Source: Leucogyrophana mollusca (Eukaryota > Basidiomycota > Agaricomycetes > Boletales). Taken from it: DNA of 64,000 nt. Of this stretch, positions 34,991 through 48,017 are shown piece after piece. The DNA is taken from the NCBI GenBank assembly GCA_021014945.1, contig MU266344.1:158563-222562 (forward strand), in the 5' to 3' direction. The notes under the pieces were generated by a model. The model was given only the letters and a program-made list of their open reading frames with translations, was not told where the DNA came from and did not search any database. A program made the translations under genes and the position numbers. Each line of letters opens with the position of its first letter. Within the stretch, counting starts at the first letter, position 1.

Positions 34991-36018
34991 ATGGCCTCCC
35001 ACAGTACAGATGATCCGGCGCCTAGGCGATCAACAAGAATATCCTCGCAATCCAAGCCAGAGGAAAAAGCTGCGCCAGCAGCAAAAAAGCCTGCAAGAAA
35101 GACTGCGACTAAACGTGCTGCAGAAGGCTCCGGGAAAGACGACGAGAAGGGCAAGAACAAGAAAGTCAGTGCTCTTCTCAATCATCTGTATTTTTTGTAA
35201 CTGACGGATGTCTACATGTCACATTTTCCTGCTCTCCGACTCTATAACTTACATATTTCGCTGGTGAATATTTTGACTTATAGGCAAAAGGCGACGATGG
35301 AGAGGCCTCGGAAGGTGATCCGTCGACGATGAAAGACCCGGGCCCGGCTGCTGAAGCGTCGTCACCTGTGGACGCTCAGGCGCTTCCACGCATCGACATC
35401 GGCGATTCGCTTCCGTCCGTGACGCTGAAGAACGAGAAAGGCGAAGACGTCGACGTGGGATCTCTCACATCGACGAACGGCGTCGTCTTTTTCCTCGTCC
35501 CCAGGGCTGACACACGTGAGTACTAATCCTTCTCTCCACCGAGTTCAGCTTGTGGATCCCCAAGCTTATCGGCGCATGTGCAGCTGGGTGCACGAACCAG
35601 GCGTGTGGGTTCCGCGACATATGGAAGGAGTTCACGGATCTGCATTTCGACGTGTATTGCCTGAGCGCTGATACGCCGACCGCGCAGAGCAAGTGGCAGA
35701 CTAAGGCGAGTAGTTCCGGTTTGCGTCGTCGTTTTGTACGAGGGCTGATGCTTTCGATGGCGAACAGAAAGAGCTCCCGTACTCGCTACTCTCAGACCCG
35801 AAGCGCATCCTCATCGGGGCGCTCGGTGCTGCTGATGGGAACAAGACGAAGCGGAGCCATTTTGTATTCGAGGCTGGCGGGAAGCTCGTGGATAAGAAGA
35901 TGCCTGTGAAGCCCGTTGATAGGTAAGAGCTCCGGAGAAGAGGATGGCGGCTGAAGCTGAACCATCGTGTTTTGGCAGTCCACGACTAGCTCTCGAGTTC
36001 ATCAAGAGCATCGCTTGA
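34991..36018 (+). CDS. Nuclear-type peroxiredoxin (Dot5/BCP-like)
   Basis: Five exons: 34991-35164, 35284-35515, 35584-35705, 35768-35922, 35979-36018; 240 residues. An N-terminal ~75-residue Lys/Ala/Pro-rich extension (RRSTRISSQSKPEEK, KKPARKTATKRA) looks like a nuclear-targeting segment, as in yeast Dot5. The thioredoxin-fold core has [21 protein letters not shown], with peroxidatic and resolving cysteines five residues apart, followed by LSADTPTAQSKWQTKKELPYSLLSDPKR. It should reduce hydroperoxides using thioredoxin. Intron 3 (35706-35767) begins GCGAGT; only this GC donor joins TK to KELPYSLLSD in frame, and the family requires exactly that join. Confidence 0.92.
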
Positions 36019-36392
36019 GTTGGATCCGACCTCGTACAGCTTCAAGGAATCTCACCCTCACCCTCACCCTCCGGGTCCATATATTGTTTTCTTGGCTTGT
36101 TATGTACGCAAAGTAATACTTGTTGACGTTGTTACCGACGTGATCTATGCTTCTATTATAATCTGTCTCGTCGCAATTCCAGTGAACTTCATAATCCGGC
36201 TCTTTCCTTTGCCTCCACCACTTCCATCATCCGATGGACGTTTTTACCAACTCAAACATTCGAGCGCAACATTAATGTGAGAATCCCCACGCATACAGCC
36301 AAAACTGATTATTATGTACATGATATCGCCCTTCTTCGGTTGCGTTGCATCTCCCCACGACTAGTACAGGCGCCTGCCAAGTGCTGACCACC

Positions 36393-37550
36393 ATGTCAAG
36401 TGGCTCGTCATTGCGCAGATCCTCGAGGGGCCTCAATAAGAAGCCGGTGTCATATGTCCATAGCCATGTCGGCTATCCAGACACGGCACCTACCTCGGAT
36501 GTGGAGAAATTTGTCGCTCGATTAGACAAGGAAGCTTTCAAAGTGGATCAATACGCTGCAGTGGATGACGCGATCGTATTTGCTCTGTTCTCGAAGAAGG
36601 TACGACCGACGTACTACAATGCTCTCCATCCGGCACCATCCAGCCACGTTTCGATGCCCACAGCAGAGGAAGGGATAAAAATCATCAAAGCTTGCGACGA
36701 GCTCATAAACAGAGACCACCCGACATTCCAAGCATGCCAGATGGCGTCCCTTGCTCTCATAGAGCGATTCGGTTCAATTTTTTCCACATCCGACAAAGCC
36801 ATCATTCGCCAGTAAGTACTCCCCCCGTCGTAAAGAGTACATGCCCGGTTGAGTGTGTTTTCATAAGCTTGTTATCACGGTATATGCTGCTCCACTCAGC
36901 GGATAGTCTTGTGGGCCTGGACAAAATATCCCTCGATGGAGAAACTGTTACGGGGGGTATCAAAGCTCGAAAAGACATTCCAGCATCAACTTTTCTTCTG
37001 ACATTGTCAGGATCAATGTCAAAGAATACAGTGACCGAAATGAACCACTCCATCATACAAGCCAGTGCTTCGCAAATGGGACCGGGGGGCAATAGAATGA
37101 TACTGGGACCATTCCGGTTCGTTAACCACGATTGCAAACCAAATTGTCAGGTAAGTTACACCCAGACAACAATTTGTGGTCACTAGTTTCACGATATTGC
37201 AGATTTACCCAGTGCCCAACACACATGCAGCCATGTTCGTCACTCTTCGAGACATCGCTGCAGGCGAGCCCATTACAGCCGCCTACACAAGGAGTGGTTA
37301 TTACATGGATGATTGTCACTGCTTGTGTGCATCTTGTAACCCAGACCGCCCTCCTCGGCGACTTACAAAAGGGGGCGAGCCAGCTGTATCCAATGTCAGT
37401 GCAGAGGTGGTTGGTGCCAGGAAGAAGCGGCATCGAGGCGGAAAGCGACAGCAACGAGCTAATGCTGTTAAAAGAAGGAGGTTAGAAGAATGCAATGGTG
37501 TTTCAGCATTATGTGCGAACGAGGTGGAGGAGAGATTGACATCAACTTGA
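36393..37550 (+). CDS. SET-domain protein, putative histone lysine methyltransferase
   Basis: Three exons: 36393-36811, 36868-37150, 37203-37550; 349 residues. The SET core shows GGIKARKDIPASTFLLTLSG, GPFRFVNHDCKPNC (the SAM-binding NH-C motif), MFVTLRDIAAGEPITAAYTRSGYY (catalytic tyrosine region) and a post-SET cysteine cluster CHCLCASC. The order and the FVNHDCKPNCQ form recall the SUV4-20 group more than SET1/SET2. The N-terminal ~150 residues form a helical region without a recognised domain; the C-terminus has strongly basic stretches (RKKRHRGGKRQQR, KRRR) that would serve as nuclear signals. The histone target is unproven. It is convergent with the GST gene downstream. Confidence 0.88.
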
Positions 37551-37918
37551 AATACGCTCGCACGATGATGTACCATAGCATAAAAAGCAGCAATTATCGA
37601 AATATTTGACAACCTAAAATCGCGACTCACTAGTATTTGACTCAGACAGGGGACATGTTACCTGGTCATTTAGACTGCACGGTGATCAACAGGGACTGGA
37701 GGCTCGGCCAGAAAGACAAATCAATTGACATTCGCAACTTATGTGCCATAGAGCGTGTGTACAACTTGCATAGCCAGTCCCAAGTTACAGGCTGGGACAT
37801 AAATTATGGATGGGGAATCGATCGAGGTTGGTCCGTAGTAAATAAACGAGCATAGTTAAATATACGTAGAAGCGACTAGAGTAACCATAATCATGATCGC
37901 GCACCCACCGCCCTCCTC

Positions 37919-38718
37919 TCAGAAAACATCCATGTAGCTATGGCATCGATCCCACAACCTGCTCCACCGCCCACCATTCCACTGCTTGATCCGTGCCCAC
38001 CCATCATGCGGCGACACCTTCTCGATCCATATCAACACCGAACACACCGCAAAGTCCGCATAGCTGACTTCAAACCCCTGCGCAACCACCCCGTCCCCGT
38101 CCATCCCTGCGTTCTTGTCCAGCACCGCCGCGAGGAAATCAAACTGGTCCTGCACTGCCCGCCACGCCTGTTCGGGCACGGCGACGTTCGGGCTGGAGTG
38201 GCGGAAGTGCGTTTTGCTCCGCTCGGGGAGGCGCTGATGGGAGAGCGGGACCATGATGGGGAGGAGAGGCTTTACGAAGATTTCTTGGACGTAGTGCACA
38301 AAGAGAGATTGAACGGCGCGAGAGCCCTCGGGGAAGAGCTGGCGGGCGGGGTAGGTTGTTTCGAGGTATTCAGCGATGGCGTTTGCATTCGAGAGGACGA
38401 CAGGTTGTCGTGGAGACCGTATGGGGTCCACGATGGCAGGGAGGGAGTAGACAGGTCGGCCGTCGCTGCGCACGGACGTTGGCGCCGCCCCAGCCGACTG
38501 CAGCGTTTGCTCAACGTCGGGGAATTCGACCCAGCACGTACGGTATGGAAGTCGTTTATAATTCAATATCAAGCTGAAGGGGGGGAAATCCAACGATGAA
38601 TACATGCATTTGCAAGAAGATAAACTGCAGCATCATACCGGATTCTCCAAATATTAGGAGCCCATGGCTGGGGAATATTCGAGGGCACATCGTAGAGGAT
38701 GATCATTGGCTGAGACAT
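37919..38718 (-). CDS. Glutathione S-transferase, GSTFuA-like
   Basis: Two exons on the minus strand: 38718-38639 and 38573-37919; 244 residues. ATG 38718 gives MSQPMIILYDVPSNIPQPWAPN, the thioredoxin-like first strand; NYKRLPYRTCWVEFPDVE and a cis-Pro region SLPAIVD follow, then SNANAIAEYLETTYP (glutathione gamma-Glu site) and an all-helical C-terminal domain ending DRCHSYMDVF. The start of the fold and the WVEFPDVE stretch match the fungal GSTFuA (LigE-etherase-related) class, which binds wood-derived aromatics. Reading on without the intron would need an internal start and lose the first strand, so the two-exon model is chosen. Confidence 0.88.
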
Positions 38719-41700
38719 GGTGAATTAGTGAAATGACAGGTGGTCCGTTTTCTCGATCAGCTATTAAAAGGAGACGCGAACGCGATCTGAACTTCGCCGA
38801 TGAAACTGACTTTCGATCGGGGCTCAGGATTGATATACTTTTTACGTGTCATCTTGGCCAGGGATAAACTCGCGTTTCGTGCTATGGGCCACGGCCCTTC
38901 CCATGCCATCCCATCGAAACCTGACCAAGTTGGGATGTACGGAGAAAGCCGCTGGCTCGGGGCTCTTGATTAGATCTGCCGTCGCCATTCTGCGCCCCAG
39001 AGTATCTCTGATAATGTTGTCATTGACCTATCTTTGGGAAATTGTTATTGGTCAATAGCCCTGGAGGCTGAAGCGCCGAACGCCCGTATCGACTCACCGA
39101 TATGCCGTGAGTCAACACCGACGTCGCGCAGAGTCAAACCCAACGAAAAAGGGCTCAGCTGATTTCTCTTTTCGAATATGCTGTGTTGTCCCTGGAACGC
39201 GGAAGCGTCCAGAAACCTAGAGGCTGTAGTAAGTGTACGCTGAACCAAAAACATAGCCTGATTTGGACAACACCGTGAGGCGCCCATCCACACGTGTGAC
39301 GTTGAAGCGCCCGCACAGCATTCCAGTGTATCGTACTGCCTTGCATATGGTCTCGCCTTCGTTAAGAGCCTGTGCAGGAAGATAAGTGGCGGAGGTGTGG
39401 TACAGGCGTGAACGGGATGCGACTTATCCCCTCGTGATTAAACCCTGCCCGCGTTAATTCCAACACCGGTTGAGGCGAGTAAGACCTATGCATCGGAGGG
39501 GATTAGCGCAGACTCATCTCATGTCAGATGGTCCCGCACAATGTAAAATCCCTATTGTACGATATGGTCGGGAAGGCATCGGCCTTTCGGAGGGCCCATA
39601 GCGGAGCATCGGCGAGATGGTCGGTGCCGAGTGATGACCTACTGAGCTCCATGAGAGCTCACACGGGAGTGCACGCACAACCTGGGAACCCTGATGGGCA
39701 CGGACGGCGATTGTGGCGACCGCTGCTTCTCGGCATCATAGGCACATTGTTCGGGAAACGGTCTGATCCTAAGTTATGGGCGCTCATAAGCCATGTACAG
39801 AAGGTCCATCGGTTCTGATTTCCCCTAAAAATAATATGAGACAGTCCCACAAACCAACAAAAAGAGGCGCACGAGAGTTTATTGTGATTATGAGATGCGA
39901 GCAAGAGTGTTTTAGCACGAATCATATGAATTACATAGATCCAAGAACCTCGATTTTGATCGGGAGGAGTCACAGCAAGGTTTTGTCATGGCAGTCAGGG
40001 AGTTCAGACGGTATCAGTTTGGGCGTAAATCCGAGATGAACAGCTATACGCTCCCTCCCGGACAGCGAGAATGCTAGAGTCAGAATCACTGTTCGAAAAC
40101 AGAATACTCCCGTGATTGACGAAGGGCTGACGGACTTTACCGCATTGATACACCCCTCCACTGACCGCATACATGCCGATCTGGCAAAAATCAATAAAAT
40201 TTGTGACGTGTCGCAGTGCCGTGGAGCGAAAGTGCAGCATTTTGGTACGTAGCTTCGCTCCCCCAACAGCGAAAATAACCATGGACCCTTCATGCGATGA
40301 CATCGCCAGAGATCGATCACTGAAAATGGATGAGCACTAGTAAACGGGGGTTTTCAGCTAGACTACACACCACGCAATACCGAAAGGAAGGATCTCGACA
40401 ACCAAGCGCCCGCGCCCGTGTCCCCAGGCACTGAACGGCTATCAAGACGTTCAGAACTGATTGATGATATCTTGAGAGATCGAGCTGTTTAGAAATTCCC
40501 GAGGACAAAGACGATATAGATCATCGGACTCGGATAACGTTTTTTCAAGGGTGTTATGGCGCGAATTGCTCCAGAAACAAAATCAAAAGTAAGGGATCCT
40601 GTGCCATGAGCTCTGCCCATTGTCGAACTCCTGTAGTACCCCATAGCAAAAGGGCCCTGACACAAGAGGCTATGGCCAGATCAACGGTCCACAAAATTAT
40701 CGCAGTGTCCAAAACGTCCGACCGCCGTAGTAGTATGTCCATTTGTCACCTGCTAGTAGTGGGCCATTTTCACCGTTAGTCTGAATTAAGATTCGTAGCC
40801 TGAGGTAAAGTTGGTAATTGTCGAGGAGATGTCTCTCTTCCCATTACAACACGGCATAGATCGCTCGATGGGCGCGGAGCGTGCCATAAAAGGGCTATCC
40901 CAGAGGGCGTATGTCTATTGCTCTGCGAGAAAGCTTCGCAAAACTCTTGAGTGAGACCCGATCGGGATTAAGTATGCTACTACGCACCACAAATGCTGAA
41001 AGAAAGAATCTCGGTATCCAAGTATCGAAAGCCATACTATCAAATGTTGAGCGACAGATAAGATTTATCGTTAGAGGCGCGGCGACAGGCTAGTAGAGTG
41101 ACGGATTCAGAGAATGACCCAGTAGTGGACTATCTGAACCCGGCATCGCGAGCTCGGCTCATAACCAGCTAACTCCCGGGGTGTTATAGGGAAGGGGGTG
41201 CGACCCGGAAAACCCACGGGCCAAATAGCCATCGTGGTACAGTTTTTGGACCGGTGAATCTAGACACTGGGGGTCGGGAGACGTACTCTGCCTCGTGGTA
41301 TTATTTCCCCCCCGTCGCCCTAGTCAGCTTGCGATGTAAACCTTCGATCGCGGTGTTGCGTTTGCTAGCTTTGACACGAAGCGCATCAGTTCTCTTTGAA
41401 ACTCGTCCTTAACACACCAAAGCGGCACAGCTGCATCCGAAACTGTGGTGGCCATGATGAACTGTTGCTTGATTGTTGCTATAAAATCGATTTTTACACC
41501 ACCGAAACGGACCCCGTCCGAAAGTTCGCCTCCGGTTACAACGCAGGGACGGTTGTAAAATTCCTGCGACGACCTATAGCATTCAAGCAGTCGGATCCGT
41601 CAGGGTGGGAGCACTCCAGTGGCGAGAGAGAGGAAGCCAGCGGCCGAGTGTGAACTTTCTCAACTCCGACTCGCCACAAGCCTCGGCCCAATCTCGGCCC

Positions 41701-42989
41701 AATCCTCACTCCTTCACTCCGTCCAACTTGACTTCAGGCAAACATAATTTCCCCCAGTAATCGATTCGTGCGCATATTCGTGGTTACCAAAATTTTACCT
41801 TAACGACGCAAAGCGGAGTAAGTACTGCCCTCAAATGTTCTTTCGCCTAAGCCTGCCAACTCTGGAGCTCCCGGGGACCTATCTAGCTGGTGCTTCGCTG
41901 GCCTGTCAAGTCCTCGATGTTCAGCTGTTATCAAGGCCTTTGCATCATGTAAACGAGGTCGGTCACTGGTAACATGACTGCTGGCGCCACTGGAGGAGAA
42001 TCCGCCTGTGATTGCAAACTTCCACGCCCGTCAGAGCTTCACATTCCCAATCGCAGTAACTAAACGATATCGAGATCCGGGTTGTCTCTCTTATCCCCCG
42101 CAGATGCTAAGCATTCCCAGCCTAGGATACCTTACGCTTTACGCATGAGGACGGATGGATCAAGCTATGTCTCACCTTGGGATCAAACCAGTCCTTGCCC
42201 CTAATTCATGGGTACACGGCCTGGTCACGAGGCCTCGGATATGTCGAAGTTTGAGTGTTGATGCAGATGCATTGATGCTAGATAACATTGATTGATGGAA
42301 GTGCTTCCATTCGTATCACGTTTGGGATGAGCATGCATGTGTGGCGCTGGAACTCATGCAGCGGCACTTTGGCAGAATGTGCCTAACTCAAAACTAACTT
42401 TCCTGGACACAGAGTAGGATGTGACGGTCCGACAAGGACAAACTTTTCGCTGGTCTGTGGGATTTTTCGCAGAGTTCAGCGCTATTCTATTAGTGCATCT
42501 CTTAAGAGATGTGCTTTAAGATAGCAGCTGACAGCTTTCCTTGTTACCGGGGCTCGAGAACGAATTGAGGCCGGTTGGACCAATTTGGGCGCCACTTATC
42601 GGATCGGTCGACTTGGCGAGGACGATCCCCTGATGAGACATTCCCAGATGATTTTTACCTCAGGCGCCTGTCACCATATCAAAAACACAGGCGAGTCACG
42701 AAAACGAATGACTGTCTCATCGAACTGTGTACATGCTGAGAAGTTCGACCCCTCAATCACCCTATCAGTGCCTCCTTGCAATGGTTCCGCGTGGTGTCCG
42801 GTATGGGACGATCGGCACGAACAGAGATTCCTCATGACAAGTTCTTCGAGGTTAGATTTCATGTGGTTGTTTGGTTCATCTCAGACTTTTTCCACTGGGG
42901 ATAGCTAAAGGCTATGACAGGTTGAGACAGTATAAGAAGCCAACGCCTCGAATGACTTCGCATTTTTGTTGCCCTCTCAATCTGACATT
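38719..42989. other. Long gene-free interval
   Basis: About 4.3 kb in which no frame carries a recognisable domain, no intron-linked frames join up, and no clear terminal repeats, tRNA or repeats shared with the rest of the window were found. A weak internal resemblance links roughly 40360-40400 and 40980-41025 (GAAAGRAAGRATCTCG). It may be decayed mobile DNA or simply long intergenic space. Confidence 0.5.
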
Positions 42990-44840
42990 ATGTGGTTGCC
43001 TCAGGTTCTGTCTTCTCTTGTACGCGGTTTGATGTTGCTCGGGCTCGTTCGAGCTACCGTCTCCGCCACGACGTTCAACATGTCCCGAAATGATAACGTG
43101 AGTGAGGCGTCGCTTCCGACAAACTGTGGCGTAACTGATCTCGCGTGTTAGTTGGCAGTGTAGGCTTCGCCCATTGATTTCTTTGCGCGTTGTCGCCGAT
43201 ACATTTGCCCACACAGGTATTGGGGGCAGGACGCATATGGTGGGTCGAACCCGAATAACCCAGCCGGCTATCAACAACCAATCTCCTACTATTGCCAGGT
43301 AAGCATACCACCGCCGATTGTGAGTCGCTTAACCAATCATAGCCTTCAGGATGATACCATCAACACCATCCCAATCGCCTTCTTGTACGAGTTCTATGCC
43401 CAAGGCGGCCTTCCTGCCATTGATCTAGCAAACGTAACTCGTACCATTTCTCTAGCGGCGCCATCACTGATTGATTCCTGCAGACCTGTAACTCAGGCGT
43501 ATTCCCTGGGACACAGCTCCTCAATTGTTCGTTCCTAGCAGCGGATATCGAGTATTGTCAGAACGCAGGGAAGACCGTGACCATATCGCTTGGAGGGGCG
43601 ACTGGTGCGGTTGGTTTTACTAGTGACACACAGGCTGCAGCATATGCACACACGATCTGGAATCTATTTCTTGGAGGTTCGAGCTCTACGCGGCCGTTTG
43701 GAGGCGCTGTGCTTGATGGGTAAGACCCCCAGCCCGGAACATCTCCGCGAACGTGCTGACATAGTTGACTCAGGATCGATATGGACATAGAAGGTGGCTC
43801 TCAGACTGGCTTTGTCTCCTTCCTCAACGAACTCAGAACGTTGATGAATGGCGGAAATAAGAAGTAAGTAGTACTTCAGGTTCCATTTTATCGGGCTGTT
43901 GATTACGTTTGCTTTTTATCAAAGATACTATATCACCGCAGGTTAGTAGCGCATCACCCTGTATCAACGGTAGCTTATTCCACTTAACAGCGCCCCAGTG
44001 TCCCTACCCCGATGCATACATAGGAGCCACCCTCAACCAGGTTAAATTCGACGCTGTTTATGTTCAATTCTGTAGGTATTATTTTACCCCCCCCCTCGCG
44101 GCAGATCGAGACTCATGCCGACAGATAACAACTACTGCGGTCTGAACCAATACAGCAATCCAAACGTAAGTCCCCCGCTCATTAATCCCTTCCTAGCGCT
44201 AACACCCCGCATAGGATTGGAATTTCGGCACCTGGTAATTTTTATCTCCTGACCCTTCGTCTGAAGTATCTAACACAAGCGAATTAGGGACAACTGGGCC
44301 AAGACGGTCTCGCCAAACCCGAATGTCAAGGTATACATTGGTGCACCAGCATCCTCAACGGCCGCTGGTTCTGGCTACGTCTCAGCGTCGACGATCAAGA
44401 CTATCCTCCAGCAAACCAAGAGTAAGTACTCGTCCTTCGGAGGTGCTATGCTATGGGACGCTTCGGAAGGTGCGCGATACAATACCTTTCAACTTATTTT
44501 GACGGGGGCTAATTACCTTTATACCTGTAAGCTTATGGTAAGGAGGTTGCGTTGCTTCGTTATTTGTACGAGCTTCAACGACGTTCCTTTTTGTTAGCAA
44601 ATGGTCGATACGATAAATCGGTCAAGAGCGCATTGACGAGTTCCAGTGTCGCTGAGACTACCGCAGATGGATCGAGATACTGTGCTCCTGCTGTACTTGT
44701 AAGTTTTCGTTTATTGTCAGTCCCAACATTTCCTAATGGTATGGCGATAGTACGACACAGGAAATCAAATCCCGTATGATCTCGATTTGGATTCTACAGG
44801 TCAAGCCCCGTTGCGCTTTTCGAACGGATTATACAACTGA
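42990..44840 (+). CDS. Secreted class III chitinase, GH18
   Basis: Fourteen exons: 42990-43097, 43152-43159, 43217-43298, 43350-43433, 43484-43719, 43774-43863, 43925-43941, 43991-44071, 44125-44165, 44215-44234, 44288-44469, 44532-44537, 44598-44698, 44751-44840; 381 residues. An N-terminal hydrophobic signal precedes [16 protein letters not shown], then [17 protein letters not shown], and the catalytic [10 protein letters not shown] (DxxDxE, Glu acid/base), [27 protein letters not shown] and the closing strand [12 protein letters not shown]. This is an acidic endochitinase-type barrel that cuts chitin. Exon 2 (8 nt, supplying LAV) and exon 12 (6 nt, supplying AY) are microexons; the first is needed to keep frame. 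A GTAAGTACTC at 44419 looks like a donor but is coding. Confidence 0.92.
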
Positions 44841-45117
44841 GACGCTTGGGGAAGTTTCTGAAGTTTCTGCTCACACATATCTCCGTTACCCTCACGACCT
44901 CACGATCTGTAATATTACTACTTCTCCGACATGTATGATATAACTACTCTTCTGCAGACAGCAAGTTGGCAATCGTGTCTCTTTCCTGAGTTTATGCGAA
45001 AATGAAGTCTATTGCCACTTTTATAGGCGCGATTATTTTAACCTACAACATACAGCTTGAGAATTTTCACGGACAAGATGTTATACAGCTTCTTAAACCC
45101 CAGTCGACCGAATGAAT

Positions 45118-46493
45118 TTAAGCCTTGGAAAGCTTTTCCCTGATAACACCCTTGAGGGTCTCACCGTCCTCTGCGAACTTCTTGATACCCTCGTGCAACT
45201 TGTCGAAGGCCATCTGGTCCTGAAGGAGGGCCCATCGGAACTCGGGCTCGTTGTCGATGAAGGTGACCTTCTCAATGGGCTCGGCTTGTGCAGCTATTCA
45301 AGCATTAGATCACGCTGCGTTCCATAAAGGCGGGAGACATACCAGCATGGGAGTCGAGTTTCTTGGGGACGGCGTCAGTTGATTTTTTGAGCTCCTCGAG
45401 GAGACTCGGTGAGATAGTGAGGAAGTCGACACCAGCTAGCGCCTTGATCTCGCCGACCTAGAGATGACCGGCTGAGCTGCGATCGAACTCGCAGGTGATG
45501 GGGAACCTACATTACGGAAACTAGCACCCATGACAATGGTCTTGTAACCGTGTTGCTTGTAGTAGTTGAAGATCTTCTTGACGGACTTGACACCTGGGTC
45601 CTCGTCACCCTCGTAGTTCTTGCCAGTCGCCTTCTTGTACCAGTCGAGGATCTATTGGAAGCTTGTCAGTATCAAAGAATCCAGATATATGTGGTATCAC
45701 CATGACGTACACGGCCAACGAAGGGCGAGATGAGGGTGACGCCGGCCTCAGCGCAAGCTACAGCCTGACCAAAACCAAAGAGGAGAGTGAGGTTGCAGTG
45801 AATCCCATCGTCACGCTCGAGTTCGCGAGCAGCTTGGATGCCCTCCCACGTTGATGCGATCTTGATGAGGATCCGCTCCTTTTTGATGCCGACGGACTCG
45901 TAAAGAGCAATGAGCTCCTTGGCCTGTGATAAGAGGAATCAGGGATGCCTCATTGCGCATACACGATGCGACTTACCTTGGCCTTGGTGGCCTCCTTGTC
46001 GAACGACAAGCGGGCGTCGACTTCGGTTGAGACACGACCAGGAATAATGGCAAGAATCTCCTTTCCGAATTCGACAAGCTATGATCGGAGCGACCTGGTA
46101 AATCCCGAAATGCAGTGATTGTAATTGACAAGACTCACCAAACGGTCCATAGCGGCGTTTGCTTGGTCGTCGATGCTACCGCCTTTGTTCTTTCCGTACT
46201 TGATGGCGGCATCGACGAGGCGGGCATACCCGGGCTTGTTGGCAGCTGCCAAAATCAGCGAAGGGTTGGTGGTAGCATCCTGAGTTGCCTCGTTATAAAT
46301 TGTTACTCGATAGCTCTCTCGAGATGTAAATTACCTGTGGCTTATACACATCGATCGCTGATGGATGATGAGGGCCATGATCAGTAAGGGGTGTTCGGCA
46401 CAGCCATGACAGAGCCTACGTACACTCAAAGTCGCCTGAGTCGGATACAACGACGGTACCGGTTTGCTTGAGGAGGTCGAGTGAGGTGGTCAT
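45118..46493 (-). CDS. TAL1: Transaldolase
   Basis: Eight exons on the minus strand: 46493-46424, 46357-46335, 46279-46139, 46078-45977, 45923-45711, 45651-45511, 45455-45353, 45293-45118; 322 residues, the usual transaldolase length. It moves the dihydroxyacetone unit between sedoheptulose-7-P and glyceraldehyde-3-P in the non-oxidative pentose phosphate pathway. Visible signatures: [27 protein letters not shown], the Schiff-base lysine in [32 protein letters not shown] and ISPFVGRILDW, ending REKLSKA. Exon 2 is only 23 nt. Codon use is regular, as for a highly expressed gene. It is convergent with the chitinase, 277 bp apart. Confidence 0.96.
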
Positions 46494-48017
46494 GGTGGTT
46501 TGTGAGAGAGATGAAATGTGCGATGAACTTGGACACAAAGCTGAGTGATATACTCTCGGCTCAGCCACGGTGAGATCATAGTCGGCCCGGCCCGAGCGTG
46601 AACACTCCCTGCCTTTGTGGGACCACTACCCCCGCTCGGCCGAGTATTCTACCAGGATAAGCACACCAGAACGCGTTTTTGTCTCACAACATCAACAAGC
46701 AGCCTCACAGCCATGGTAAATGGACTGGGACATTAGCATTTTTGCGGGAATCCAGGTTATAGCCCGGGTGCCGGAGGGCCTGTGTGCACCGGAATGGGCG
46801 CGCTCGTTTTCCACAACCGTGTCTCCCGGAGCATATTAGTGTGCTGGCTAGGGAATCCATCAATTCTTGCTAAGGCGACGAACGTGTCTTTGACTTTTGA
46901 AGCAGATGCTATCCAAGCTCGATGACAAGAAAAGCTTAGGTCTCCCATGTTGGTAGTTCATCCACCAGTGAAGCAACGTGAGATAACTCACCAAGCTGTG
47001 AGCGCAGCAACCTTTACGGGCAAGTGAGAGATTCCATCCCCTAACGTGTCCCAACTGTGCTCAAGGTTTATTGGATGCTCACTATCCTGCGAAGGGAAAA
47101 AAACTAGTTTCGCATGTCAACAGCGGCCGTTGCTAAAGGCGAATTCGGGGCCGTTCAAGAGCGAATAGAGCTGTGAGATAGTGTAGTGGTTCTGATCATC
47201 GGAAGCACGGGCGTGTGTGACCATACCCGGGTGAGTTCAAAATGGCACGAAGTTCAAGGAACCAGCTAGAAATAGAGTGGACGACGCGGTAACGGAAGTC
47301 CCGTCGCTCAAAAGACTCAGATGTAAGCAGTCGCCATTTCAACGCATTCCACAGGAGAACTCGAGTACTCAATTTGCTTCCTGGTGCATAAAGCACTGTG
47401 AACATGGCAACACATCGAACAAACCTTCGTCCGTAATCTCTCCGGTCCTTGAGGTGGGTGCTATGCGACAGCGACTCGGAGGAAAGGCCGCATTGACGAC
47501 GCCCAAGACGGACGGGCCGCCTGGGTTCAAGACTCGGCGTCACATCTACAACTCCAATCTGCGAGAGGTGAGAGGACGTCAGAGGATGAGAGGTCGAGTC
47601 GGCCACTAAAGGCTAGCCCCTTCTGTCCTTGGTCGCTTGAAACAAGCTTGAAAGTTCAGTCGTGTGAACTTCAAAGAGAGAAGGAACGACTGTCTTCCTT
47701 CAAATCTTTGGACTGCCTACGGGAGACTAAAGTCCATCAAGTCCTGGAATGATTTTTCACCCATGCTCATCATCCTACACTCGCTCCAGGGCCCTGAAAG
47801 GTAATGTTAGAGACCAAGAAATGGCTTGGGGTGACAATGGGGTGTTGCGGTGGCCCGGAACATGACAGTTCTCCGGTGGGTGGCGCATGACAGGATTGAC
47901 CGAGTCAGGTCGACTCAGGCTGCCTCGGGAAGGATCTCGTGGACATCGATGAGCCCAATCCCGCCAGGACATCACCCAAATAGTGGCAACTCCTTGGAAG
48001 GCGAGCGGTCTACCGCG
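46494..48017. other. Intergenic, nothing recognised
   Basis: Divergent promoter region between transaldolase and the isochorismatase-like gene. Open frames at 47196-47609 on both strands lack motifs. A GATAGTGTAGTGG stretch at 47175 resembles a tRNA A box but no tRNA fold follows. Confidence 0.5.

Noticed and set aside
44419..44428. GTAAGTACTC as an intron donor in the chitinase
   Set aside because: The coding frame continues through it as [13 protein letters not shown], the conserved last strand of the GH18 barrel.
47170..47260. Possible tRNA (GATAGTGTAGTGG A-box-like, GAGTTCAAAATGG B-box-like)
   Set aside because: The acceptor and T stems do not pair.
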